8,921 nucleotides of DNA from Burkholderiales bacterium (GTDB taxonomy: Bacteria; Pseudomonadota; Gammaproteobacteria; Burkholderiales; Burkholderiaceae_F), in NCBI GenBank assembly GCA_021298875.1, contig JAJTHJ010000050.1:1-8921 (forward strand). Direction: 5' to 3'. This document shows positions 1 through 6,430 of this stretch, piece by piece. Every line of letters begins with the position of its first letter. The first letter of the stretch is position 1. The notes under the pieces were generated by a model that worked only from the letters and a program-made list of their open reading frames with translations, was not told the origin of the DNA and made no database searches. The translations under genes were made by a program, and so were the position numbers.

Positions 1-2
1 AC

Positions 3-995
3 GCGCACGATGGCGCCACGCGCAATCCGCACGACCCCACGCGCATCGCCGGCGGCTCCAGCGGCGGCAGCGCGGCGGCGGTGGCCGCGGGGCTGGTGCC
101 GTTCACGCTCGGCTCGGACACCAACGGCTCGATCCGCGTACCGTCTTCGCTCACCGGCATCTTCGGGCTGAAACCCACCTACGGCCGACTGCCGCGCACC
201 GGCAGTTATCCGTTTGTTGCAAGCCTCGATCACTTGGGGCCGTTCGCGCGCAGCGCGCACGACCTCGCAATCGTCTACGACGCGCTGCAAGGCCCCGATC
301 CCGCCGACCCCGCCTGCGCGCAACGCGCCGTGGAGCCCACAGTCGCCGCGCTCGCGCAGGGTGTGGCCGGCCTGCGCATCGCGGTGGCGGGCGGCTACTT
401 CGAGCAACAGGCCACGCCCGCTGCGCGCGCGGTCGTGCAACAGGCCGCCGCCGCGCTCGGCGCCACGCAGACGGTCGAGCTACCCGAAGCCGCGCGCGCC
501 CGCGCCGCCGCCTTCGTGATCACCATGGCCGAAGGCGGCAACTTGCACTTTGCCGATCTGGCGCGCCGGCCGTTCGACTTCGACTTCGCCACGCGCGACC
601 GCTTTATCGCCGGCACGCTGGTGCCGGCGCACTACGTGGCGCAGGCGCAGCGCTTCCGCCAGTGGTACCGGCAGCAGGTGGCGCGCTTGTTCGAGCGGGT
701 GGACGTGATCCTCACGGCGGCCACGCCGGTGCCGGCCACCGCGATCGGCCAGGCCACGATGGAGTTGAACGGCCAGACCGTCGCAGTGCGCCCGACGATG
801 GGTCTGCTCACGCAGCCGATCTCCTTCATCGGGCTGCCGGTGGCGGTGGCTCCGGTGCAGCGGCCGGGTGCATTGCCGCTGGGCGTGCAGATCATCGCCG
901 CGCCCTGGCGCGAGGACCACGCGCTGCGCGTGGCCGCCGCGCTCGAAGCCGCCGGCGTGGCGAGCGCACCGATTGCCGCCGGCGCGTTGCAATGA
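3..995 (+). CDS. AtzE/HpxY-type amidase (amidase signature family), 5' end missing
   Basis: This is the C-terminal 330 residues of an amidase-signature hydrolase; the reading frame is open from the window edge, so the N-terminus and catalytic Lys lie upstream. Visible are the GGSSGGS motif (51-71), which carries the cis-Ser, and the nucleophile region GSDTNGSIRVPS, with the likely acyl-enzyme Ser codon at 129-131. The stretch YPFVASLDHLGPFARS is typical of the AtzE/HpxY branch rather than GatA. Known members cleave amide bonds of ureide-like substrates: AtzE (with its small partner AtzG) acts on 1-carboxybiuret, and HpxY belongs to oxalurate/purine breakdown. Which substrate applies here is not visible. 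A GTG at 81 lies inside the catalytic motif region and is not the true start. The stop overlaps the next start as ATGA, which implies translational coupling to the HpxZ-like gene. Family assignment is firm; substrate is inferred. Confidence 0.93.
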   Translation, partial: AHDGATRNPHDPTRIAGGSSGGSAAAVAAGLVPFTLGSDTNGSIRVPSSLTGIFGLKPTYGRLPRTGSYPFVASLDHLGPFARSAHDLAIVYDALQGPDPADPACAQRAVEPTVAALAQGVAGLRIAVAGGYFEQQATPAARAVVQQAAAALGATQTVELPEAARARAAAFVITMAEGGNLHFADLARRPFDFDFATRDRFIAGTLVPAHYVAQAQRFRQWYRQQVARLFERVDVILTAATPVPATAIGQATMELNGQTVAVRPTMGLLTQPISFIGLPVAVAPVQRPGALPLGVQIIAAPWREDHALRVAAALEAAGVASAPIAAGALQ

Positions 996-1402
996 GTGTC
1001 GCGCAGATCAACCTGCCCGAAGTACACGCCGAGGTGAGTGCAGCCTTCGCCCGCTACGAAGACGCGCTCGTCAACAACGACACCGTGGTGCTCGACGAGT
1101 TGTTTTGGCCGAGCGCACACACCGTGCGCTACGGCGTCGGCGAAAACCTCTACGGCATCGAGGCGATCCGCGCCTTTCGCGCCGCGCGTGCGCCGCAGGG
1201 CTTGCAGCGCAGGCTCGCGCGCACGGTGATCACCACCTTCGGCCGCGACTTCGCCACCGCGATGACGGAGTTTCATCGCGATGGCAGCGCGCGGATCGGC
1301 CGCCAGAGCCAGACCTGGGTGCGGCTGCCGCAAGGCTGGCGCGTGGTGGCCGCGCACGTCAGCCTGATCGATCCGCCGGCGCCCGTCGGCGCGGAGCGCT
1401 GA
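992..1402 (+). CDS. hpxZ: HpxZ/AtzH-like protein (DUF3225, NTF2-like fold)
   Basis: This 136-residue cytosolic protein starts at the ATG of an ATGA overlap with the amidase. It shows the features expected of HpxZ/AtzH: an N-terminal helix with LPEVHAEV and RYEDALVNND, then FWPSAHTVRYGVGENLYG (residues 39-55), GRQSQTWVR (103-111) and WRVVAAHVS (116-124). This is an NTF2/SnoaL-like layout of full family length. AtzH is known to hydrolyse 1,3-dicarboxyurea to allophanate after AtzE-AtzG has acted, while HpxZ lies in the hpx oxalurate/oxamate cluster of Klebsiella. The direct pairing with an AtzE/HpxY amidase is the classic arrangement and supports a joint two-step deamidation. The next gene begins 2 bp after this stop, so it is in the same operon. 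The product name is secure; the exact substrate is not. Confidence 0.9.
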   Translation: MSVAQINLPEVHAEVSAAFARYEDALVNNDTVVLDELFWPSAHTVRYGVGENLYGIEAIRAFRAARAPQGLQRRLARTVITTFGRDFATAMTEFHRDGSARIGRQSQTWVRLPQGWRVVAAHVSLIDPPAPVGAER

Positions 1403-1404
1403 GC

Positions 1405-2418
1405 ATGCTCCGCCTGATCGCCAAGCGCATCCTCGCCGCCCTGCCCAACCTGCTGGGCGTGGTGGTGATCACCTTCGTGCTCACGCGCGCGCTGCCCGGC
1501 GACCCCGCGGCGTACTTCGCCGGCGGCGCGGCGACACCGGAGGCGGTGGACGAAGTGCGCCGTGCGCTCGGCCTGGATCGGCCGCTGCCCGAGCAGTTCC
1601 TGCGCTACGTGGCCGATCTGGCGCGCGGCGACTTTGGCGTCTCGCTCACCACCGGCCAGCCGGTGGCGCGCGAGATCCTCACGCGCCTGCCGGCCTCGCT
1701 CGAACTGGTGCTCGCCGCGCTGCTGCTCGCATGCAGCATCGCGATCCCGCTGGGCGTGCTGGCGGCCACGCGGCCCGGCTCCTGGGTCGATCATCTGTGC
1801 CGCGCGGTGGTCACGCTCGGCGTGTCGCTGCCGGTGTTTTTCACCGGGCTGCTGCTCGCCTACGTGTTCTATTTCCTGCTCGGCTGGGCGCCGTCGCCGA
1901 TCGGCCGGCTCGACCCGGTGTTTTCGCCGCCGCCCACCGTGACCGGCTTCTATCTCGTCGACAGCCTGCTGGCGCGCGACTTCGGGCTCTTCCGCTCCAG
2001 CCTGGCGCAGATGGTGCTGCCGATGGCGACGATGGCGCTCTTCGTGCTGGCGCCGATCGCGCGGATGACGCGCGCCTCGATGCTGGCGGTGTTGTCCTCC
2101 GACTTCGTGCGCAGCGCGCGCGCCGCCGGGCTGGCGCCGCACACGGTGCTCGTCACCTACGCGCTGCGCAACGCGCTGCTGCCGGTGCTGACCACGCTCG
2201 GCATGGTGTTCGGTTTCATGCTGGGGTCGAGCGTGATCGTGGAAAAAGTCTTCGCCTGGCCCGGCGTGGGCGCCTACGCGCTGGATGCGCTGCAAGCGTC
2301 CGATTACGCGCCGGTGCAGGGCTTCGTGCTGGCGATGGGCGTGCTCTTCGTGCTGCTCAATCTGCTGGTCGATCTGGCCTACACGCTGGCCGATCCGCGC
2401 GTGAGCATCGAGGGATGA
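1405..2418 (+). CDS. ABC transporter permease, DppB/OppB type
   Basis: This 337-residue inner-membrane permease of the peptide/nickel (Dpp/Opp) importer class starts MLRLIAKRILAALPNLLGVV, the usual DppB N-terminus with helix 1 at about 9-29. The periplasmic loop carries the family stretch ending LARGDFGVSLTTGQPV (72-87). Further helices lie near 102-122, 135-157, 201-220, 259-281 and 304-328. The EAA loop, which docks on the ATPases, is at about 232-260 (SDFVRSARAAGL...RNALLP), and VEKVFAWPGVG (279-289) is the usual C-terminal signature. Length is normal. It begins 2 bp after hpxZ and its stop overlaps the next permease start (ATGA), so it is translated as part of the operon. Dpp/Opp-type importers also carry non-peptide cargo. 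Next to an AtzE/HpxZ pair the cargo is probably a small amide or ureide compound rather than a dipeptide; this is inference. Confidence 0.93.
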   Translation: MLRLIAKRILAALPNLLGVVVITFVLTRALPGDPAAYFAGGAATPEAVDEVRRALGLDRPLPEQFLRYVADLARGDFGVSLTTGQPVAREILTRLPASLELVLAALLLACSIAIPLGVLAATRPGSWVDHLCRAVVTLGVSLPVFFTGLLLAYVFYFLLGWAPSPIGRLDPVFSPPPTVTGFYLVDSLLARDFGLFRSSLAQMVLPMATMALFVLAPIARMTRASMLAVLSSDFVRSARAAGLAPHTVLVTYALRNALLPVLTTLGMVFGFMLGSSVIVEKVFAWPGVGAYALDALQASDYAPVQGFVLAMGVLFVLLNLLVDLAYTLADPRVSIEG

Positions 2419-3254
2419 ACCTGCGCACCGTCCGCCACGTGCTTGCCGACAACCCCTTGTCGGCGGTCGGCGCCGCGCTGGTGCTGCTGCTGGTGGTGGT
2501 GGCCATCGCCGGGCCGAGCCTGGCACCCTACGACCCGCTGGCGAGCAACGCCGCGGCCGCGTTGCAGCCGCCGTCGGCCGCGCACTGGTTTGGCACCGAC
2601 TCGCTCGGGCGCGACATCTTCTCGCGCGTGTTGGTGGCCACCCGGCTCGATCTGGCGATTGCGCTGTCGGCGGTGGTGGTGTCGTACACGGTGGGTGTGG
2701 CGCTCGGGCTGGCGGCCGGCTACCGCGGCGGGCTGACCGACCGCATCGTGATGCGGCTGGCGGACACGATCATGGCCTTTCCGCTCTTTGTGCTGGCGAT
2801 GGGCATCGTCGCCGCGCTCGGCAATACGGTTGCCAACATCGTGCTCGCGACCGTCGTGATCAACCTGCCCTTCTACATCCGTCTGGCGCGTGCCGAGGCC
2901 AACGTGCGGCGCAACGCCACTTACATCGAGGCCGCACGCCTGGCCGGCAACACCGACCTGCGGATTATGGCCGTGCACCTCTTTCCCAACGTGCTGCCGC
3001 CGACCATGGTGCAGGTGAGCCTGAACATGGGCTGGGCGATCCTCAACGCGGCGGGGCTGTCGTTCATCGGACTGGGCGTGCGCCCGCCCACGCCAGAGTG
3101 GGGGATCATGGTCGCCGAGGGCGCGACCTACATCATCAGCGGCGAATGGTGGATCGCGCTCTTCCCCGGCGCGGTGCTGATGCTGGCGGTGTTCGCGTTC
3201 AACCTGCTGGGCGACGCGCTGCGCGACATCTTCGACCCGCGGCGGAGGATCTGA
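2415..3254 (+). CDS. ABC transporter permease, DppC/OppC type
   Basis: This 279-residue partner permease has a short cytosolic N-terminus, helix 1 at about 17-34, and the DppC/OppC hallmark HWFGTDSLGRDIFSR (57-71) just outside the membrane. Helices follow at about 82-102, 118-136, 138-158, 204-221 and 247-266. The EAA loop is at 170-196 (YIEAARLAGNTDLRIM, then LFPNVLPP), and GLSFIGLGVRPPTPEWG (214-230) is the usual late signature. It pairs with the DppB-type protein to form the heterodimeric channel. The ATG lies inside the ATGA overlap with that gene. The next gene starts at a GTG 2 bp after its stop; the Shine-Dalgarno for that gene lies within the end of this coding region. Family and start are well supported. 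Confidence 0.93.
   Translation: MNLRTVRHVLADNPLSAVGAALVLLLVVVAIAGPSLAPYDPLASNAAAALQPPSAAHWFGTDSLGRDIFSRVLVATRLDLAIALSAVVVSYTVGVALGLAAGYRGGLTDRIVMRLADTIMAFPLFVLAMGIVAALGNTVANIVLATVVINLPFYIRLARAEANVRRNATYIEAARLAGNTDLRIMAVHLFPNVLPPTMVQVSLNMGWAILNAAGLSFIGLGVRPPTPEWGIMVAEGATYIISGEWWIALFPGAVLMLAVFAFNLLGDALRDIFDPRRRI
3244..3249 (+). promoter_or_regulatory. Ribosome binding site fixing the GTG start at 3257
   Basis: GGAGGA lies 7 nt before the GTG at 3257, within the last codons of the DppC-type permease. It is the best Shine-Dalgarno in the left half and decides the start of the ATPase, whose frame stays open to 3098 upstream as an overlap artefact. Confidence 0.75.
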
Positions 3255-3256
3255 CC

Positions 3257-4276
3257 GTGGCGCCGCTGCCGCTGCTCGAGATCGACCGCCTGTCGCTGCA
3301 GTTCCGCACCCGCGACGGCGTGGTGCACGCGCTGCGCGAGGTGAGTCTGCGCATCGAGCGCGGCGAGATCGTCGGCCTGGTGGGCGAATCCGGCTCCGGC
3401 AAGAGCGTGTTGTCCTACGCGCTGCTCGGCATCTCCGACCGCGCGGCGCGTATTACCGGCGGCGCGGCGCGCTTCGGCGGGATGGACCTGCTGGGCGCCA
3501 CGCCGGCGGAACTGGTCGACCTGCGCGGGCGCGAGGTGTCGATGATCTTCCAAAGCCCGCGCACCGCGTTGAACCCGATCCGCGCCGTGGGCCGCCAGAT
3601 CGAAGACGTGCTGCGCCGGCATGCCGCGGTGCGCAGCGAAGACCTGCGCGAGCGTGCCGTGCAGGCGCTGCGCGAGGTGGCGATTGCCGACCCCGAGCGA
3701 CGCTATGCGGCCTATCCGTTCGAGCTGTCCGGCGGCATGTGCCAGCGCGTGATGATCGCGCTCGCGCTCGCCTGCCGCCCCGCGCTGTTGATTGCCGATG
3801 AGCCGACCACCGGGCTGGACGTGACCACGCAAGCCGCGGTGATGGACTTGATCGTGCAACTGGCGCGCGAGCGGCAGATGGCCACACTCTTCATAACGCA
3901 TGACCTGGGGCTGGCGGCGGACTATTGCGACCGCATCGTGGTGATGCATGCCGGCCAGGTGGTGGAGTCCGCGCCCGCCGCGCAGCTCTTCGCCGCGCCG
4001 CGCCACCCCTACGCCGCGCGCCTGCTCGCCTCCACCCCGCGCGAAGACACCGTGCTCGACGCGCTGGCCCCCATCGCCGGCAGCCTGCCCGACCTGCGCC
4101 GCGCCGACTTGCCCGCCTGCCGCTTTGCCGAGCGCTGCGAACGCGCCAGCGCCCGCTGCCGCAGCGAAGCGCCGCCGCTGGACGCCGAAGCCGAGCACGC
4201 AGTGGCCTGCTGGCATCCGCTCGATCAACCCTCGCCCGCATCAGCGGGAGAGGGTGGCCGCGCAGCGGCCGGGTGA
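3257..4276 (+). CDS. ABC transporter ATP-binding protein, DppD/OppD type
   Basis: This 339-residue ATPase powers the importer. In order it shows Walker A GESGSGKS (43-50), Q-loop Gln99 in IFQSP, signature LSGGM (157-161), Walker B LLIADEP (177-183) and switch His215 (ITHD). The C-terminal oligopeptide/dipeptide domain has RHPYAARLL plus four Cys (288, 294, 301, 318), a set that binds a [4Fe-4S] cluster in structurally studied relatives. The GTG start is chosen from the GGAGGA 7 nt upstream and because homology begins at LLEIDRLSLQF. Two oddities are visible. The signature continues SGGMCQRVMIA, where relatives usually have Arg before Gln. The last ~15 residues (from about PSPASAGEGG) and the stop codon come from a 53-bp repeat, so the native end was probably just after CWHPLD. 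The ATPase core is intact and should be functional. Confidence 0.93.
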   Translation: MAPLPLLEIDRLSLQFRTRDGVVHALREVSLRIERGEIVGLVGESGSGKSVLSYALLGISDRAARITGGAARFGGMDLLGATPAELVDLRGREVSMIFQSPRTALNPIRAVGRQIEDVLRRHAAVRSEDLRERAVQALREVAIADPERRYAAYPFELSGGMCQRVMIALALACRPALLIADEPTTGLDVTTQAAVMDLIVQLARERQMATLFITHDLGLAADYCDRIVVMHAGQVVESAPAAQLFAAPRHPYAARLLASTPREDTVLDALAPIAGSLPDLRRADLPACRFAERCERASARCRSEAPPLDAEAEHAVACWHPLDQPSPASAGEGGRAAAG

Positions 4277-4281
4277 GGGCG
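4229..4281 (+). repeat. 53-bp nested-hairpin intergenic repeat, copy 1
   Basis: This copy matches 5309-5361 exactly over the first 28 nt and last 11 nt, with a different 14-nt middle. The 5' part forms a hairpin, CCCTCGCCCGC-ATCA-GCGGGAGAGGG (one mismatch). The middle forms GGCCGC-GCA-GCGGCC (4256-4270). The final GGGTGAGGG can also pair with the opening CCCTCGCCC through one G-T pair, so alternative folds are possible. It overlaps the end of the DppD-type ATPase gene, supplying its stop, and leaves a 36-nt gap before the next start, unlike the overlapping or near-touching junctions upstream. Such REP/MITE-like elements are common between genes in high-GC proteobacteria; I cannot name the family. 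Confidence 0.85.
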
Positions 4282-4312
4282 CTTTGACCCAGCGTTCGGC
4301 ACAAGACTTTCG

Positions 4313-5266
4313 ATGAGCACCCCACCCCTCCTCCAAGTCGAAGACCTCACCCGCCGCTTCCCGGTCGCCGGCCGGCGCGGCGCGGAGTTGCACGCGGTGG
4401 CCGATCTGTCCTTCACCCTCCAGCCCGGCGAGAGCATCGGCTTGGTCGGCGAATCCGGCTGCGGCAAATCCACGCTGGTGCGCATGCTCGCGCGCCTGCT
4501 GGACGTCACCGAAGGCCGCATCGAGTTCGACGGCAAGGACATCGGCGCCGTGCCCGCCGCGCGGTTTGCGCGCCACCCGCTGCGCGGCGCGATCCAGATG
4601 GTGTTCCAGGACCCGACCGACAGCCTGAACCCGCGCTTCACCGCGCACGACACCATCGAAGAGCCGCTGCGCCTGCTCGGCACGCTGCCCGCGTCGGCGC
4701 GCGCCGCGCGCGTGCGCGAGGTGGCCGCACAGGTCGGGCTGCCGGCCGAACTGCTGCCACGGCTGCCGCATCAACTGTCCGGTGGGCAGAAAGCGCGGGT
4801 CGGGCTGGCGCGGGCGCTCGCCCTGTCGCCGCGCCTGCTGATCCTCGATGAGCCGACCGCCGCGCTCGATGTCTCCGTGCAGGCGGTGGTGCTGCAACTG
4901 CTCGCGCGGCTGCGGCGCGAGCTGGGCCTGGCCTATCTCTTCGTCTCGCACGACCTGAACGTCGTGCGGCTGCTGACCGACCGCGTGCTGGTGATGTATC
5001 TGGGCAAGCTTGTCGAAAGCGGCCCGGTGGCCGACGTGCTGGCGCAGCCGCGCCACCCCTACACGCAGGCGCTGGTCTCCGCCATCCCCGGCCGCGCCGG
5101 CGAGCGCATTCGCCTGCCCGGCGAAGTCAAAAGCCCGATCGACCCGCCGCGTACCCTGTGCCGCTTCCATGGCCGCTGCCCCCGCGGCGAAGACCGCTGC
5201 GCCCGCGAAGCCCCCCCGCTGCGCCAGGTGGCGCCGGGGCATTGGGCGGCGTGTCACTTTGCGTAG
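4313..5266 (+). CDS. ABC transporter ATP-binding protein, DppF/OppF type
   Basis: This 317-residue second ATPase pairs with the DppD-type protein. It shows Walker A GESGCGKST (46-54), Q-loop Gln99 in VFQDP followed by SLNPR, signature LSGGQ (155-159), Walker B LLILDEP (175-181) and switch His213 (VSHD). The C-terminal domain has RHPYTQALVSAIP (247-259) and four Cys (283, 289, 296, 314), again the likely Fe-S site of this family. The start is the ATG giving the usual LLQVEDLTRRF beginning; no Shine-Dalgarno is visible, and the repeat just upstream has displaced any coupling with the previous gene. With the DppB-, DppC- and DppD-type proteins it makes a full importer except for the periplasmic binding protein, which is not in the window and is probably upstream. 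The end is followed by a second copy of the same repeat. Confidence 0.93.
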   Translation: MSTPPLLQVEDLTRRFPVAGRRGAELHAVADLSFTLQPGESIGLVGESGCGKSTLVRMLARLLDVTEGRIEFDGKDIGAVPAARFARHPLRGAIQMVFQDPTDSLNPRFTAHDTIEEPLRLLGTLPASARAARVREVAAQVGLPAELLPRLPHQLSGGQKARVGLARALALSPRLLILDEPTAALDVSVQAVVLQLLARLRRELGLAYLFVSHDLNVVRLLTDRVLVMYLGKLVESGPVADVLAQPRHPYTQALVSAIPGRAGERIRLPGEVKSPIDPPRTLCRFHGRCPRGEDRCAREAPPLRQVAPGHWAACHFA

Positions 5267-5308
5267 ACGGTGCGATTGATGGCACAGTCCCGCGCGCGCC
5301 AAATCAAG

Positions 5309-5361
5309 CCCTCGCCCGCATCAGCGGGAGAGGGTGCGAGCGAAGCGAGCGGGTGAGGGCG
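5309..5361 (+). repeat. 53-bp nested-hairpin intergenic repeat, copy 2
   Basis: This is the second copy of the repeat at 4229-4281, displaced by exactly 1080 bp, with identical 28-nt and 11-nt ends. Its 14-nt middle is CGAGCGAAGCGAGC, where copy 1 has the palindromic GCCGCGCAGCGGCC. The first hairpin (CCCTCGCCCGC / GCGGGAGAGGG) is intact. It sits in the 163-bp gap between the DppF-type ATPase and the regulator gene. It could slow or stop readthrough or stabilise the upstream mRNA end, but it has no T-tract, so I do not call it a terminator. Confidence 0.85.
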
Positions 5362-5429
5362 CCCTGACTCCCACGCTCACTGCCGCCGCAACATCCTTTT
5401 CTCTGTAACGCCGACCGATCCTCCACCCC

Positions 5430-6164
5430 ATGGGCAAACTCGTAGCCCTCCACCCCACCACCACCCCCGCGCCCACGCCCAACCTCGCCGCGCAGGTCTA
5501 CGAGCGCATCAAGGCCGAGATCTTCGATTTCCGCCTCCTCCCCGGCGAGCGCTTCAGCGAAAACGAAATCGCCGCCCGCATGCAGGTCTCGCGCACGCCG
5601 GTGCGCGAGGCGCTGTACCGGCTCGAGCGCGACGGCTATCTGGAGGTGCTGTTCCGCAGCGGCTGGCGCGTGCGTCCGCTGGACTTCGCGCAACTGGACG
5701 AGCTGTACGACCTGCGCATCGTGCTGGAACTCGCCGCCGTGCGCCGCCTGTGCGAGCAGGCCGAGCCGCCGCCACTGGCGGAGCTAAAGCGCATATGGCT
5801 GATCCCCGTCGCCGAGCGCGAAACCGACGGCCTCACCGTCGCCCGCTGGGACGAGGAATTTCATCAAGGCCTGGTCGCCGCCACCGGCAATCGCGAGATG
5901 GCGCGTATGCATCTGGAGGTGACCGAGAAGATCCGCATCGTGCGGCGGCTGGACTTCACCCAGCGCCCGCGCATCGAAGCCACCTATGCCGAGCACGCCC
6001 GCATTCTGCGCGCCGTGCTCCAGCGCAAGAGCGATCAGGCGCAGTTGCTGCTGCGCGCCCACATCGAAGCCAGCAAAGCCGAAGTCCGCAAGATCACCGT
6101 GCACATGCTGTACGAGGCGCGGCGGGGGCAGGAAAATGCGGGGCAGCGGCAGTCGCGAATTTGA
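5430..6164 (+). CDS. GntR-family transcriptional regulator, FadR/FCD subfamily
   Basis: This 244-residue protein is a DNA-binding repressor or activator that responds to a small carboxylate-like ligand. The N-terminal winged helix-turn-helix spans about residues 20-75, with the GntR hallmarks LLPGERFSENEIAARMQVSRTPVREAL and RLERDGYL. The C-terminal all-helical FCD domain (about 88-228) keeps the metal/ligand set: Asp141 and His145 (WDEEFH), His189 (EHARIL) and His211 (RAHIEAS). The ATG at 5430 gives a short Pro/Thr-rich lead; no Shine-Dalgarno is seen. It follows the transporter on the same strand after a 163-bp gap holding a repeat, so it may have its own promoter. By position it probably regulates the amidase-transporter operon. 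It is the last gene of the high-GC half; the lower-GC integron array starts 226 bp after its stop. Confidence 0.93.
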   Translation: MGKLVALHPTTTPAPTPNLAAQVYERIKAEIFDFRLLPGERFSENEIAARMQVSRTPVREALYRLERDGYLEVLFRSGWRVRPLDFAQLDELYDLRIVLELAAVRRLCEQAEPPPLAELKRIWLIPVAERETDGLTVARWDEEFHQGLVAATGNREMARMHLEVTEKIRIVRRLDFTQRPRIEATYAEHARILRAVLQRKSDQAQLLLRAHIEASKAEVRKITVHMLYEARRGQENAGQRQSRI

Positions 6165-6229
6165 ACGATCGCGAAGCCGACGGAAGTCGGGATGCGCGCG
6201 GAGTGATGCCGTAAGTCGATGCCGGCCCT

Positions 6230-6257
6230 TTGTGAAGGGGGCGGGTGTTGTTAGTAT
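6230..6257 (+). promoter_or_regulatory. Weak sigma70-like promoter candidate ahead of the cassette array
   Basis: TTGTGA and TAGTAT are separated by 16 nt, each matching 4 of 6 consensus positions, and read toward the cassettes about 130 bp before the first junction. A second, weaker pairing (TTGTTA at 6248, TATGCG at 6271, 17 nt apart) overlaps it. Integron cassettes usually need an outside promoter (Pc), and this is the only upstream candidate I can see, but chance matches of this quality are common. Confidence 0.22.
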
Positions 6258-6326
6258 CCCAAGAGACCGCTATGCGTTCTCGTAAGCGCATGACTCTCAG
6301 GGAGATTCCGGGATGTCGTGCGCCAG

Positions 6327-6396
6327 GTTATCCAGCAGCGGCCAGGTTAGTCGCCTTGGTTATCGGCCATGCCGGGTTCACGAAATCAAGTTAGGC
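6327..6396 (+). other. Candidate attI-like recombination site at the head of the array
   Basis: The core GTTAGGC (6390-6396) is the 5' boundary of cassette 1, shown independently by the 12-bp match to that cassette's own end. Upstream there is no R'' box (no TAAC between 6165 and 6390), so this is not an attC. Instead there are GTTA motifs at 6327, 6346 and 6359. From memory, class 1 attI1 has two accessory IntI sites 19 nt apart and a core about 32 nt beyond the second; here the spacings are 19, 13 and 31 nt. The first motif with its flank (GTTATCCAGCAGC) matches 11 of 13 bases of the attI1 equivalent, and the AAA..AAGTTA before the core is also similar. No integrase gene is adjacent, so the call is tentative; a secondary insertion site is the alternative. 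Confidence 0.45.
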
Positions 6397-6430
6397 CGCA
6401 CAACCAGCACCCGCACCGCTCCGCACCCGC

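Larger units (their letters stand above)
6165..6430 (+). other. Junction region without a supported gene
   Basis: This 266-bp stretch separates the regulator from the first cassette gene. Neither strand gives a convincing protein: the short frames do not resemble an integron integrase, a transposase or the neighbours. It holds a small GC hairpin (GCCCTT-TGTG-AAGGG near 6225-6239) without a T-tract, a weak promoter candidate, the attI-like GTTA cluster, and from 6391 the 40-nt leader of cassette 1. Confidence 0.6.

Noticed and set aside
1273..2526. Long reverse-strand open frame of 417 codons
   Set aside because: It lies opposite clear hpxZ and DppB-type coding sequence, is full of Arg/His/Gln runs typical of antisense frames in high-GC genes, and resembles no family.
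3128..4228. Reverse-strand open frame of 366 codons opposite the DppD-type ATPase gene
   Set aside because: Antisense shadow of a high-GC gene; the + strand product has all ATPase motifs in order.
4241..5302. Reverse-strand open frame of 353 codons opposite the DppF-type ATPase gene
   Set aside because: Same reason: it runs through the repeat and mirrors an intact ATPase.
6225..6240. Hairpin after the GntR gene as a rho-independent terminator
   Set aside because: The stem is only about 5-6 bp and is followed by a G-rich stretch, not by T residues.
6094..6291. Reverse-strand frame considered as an integrase remnant
   Set aside because: This is where a divergent intI would begin, but the translation shows no tyrosine-recombinase or IntI motif.
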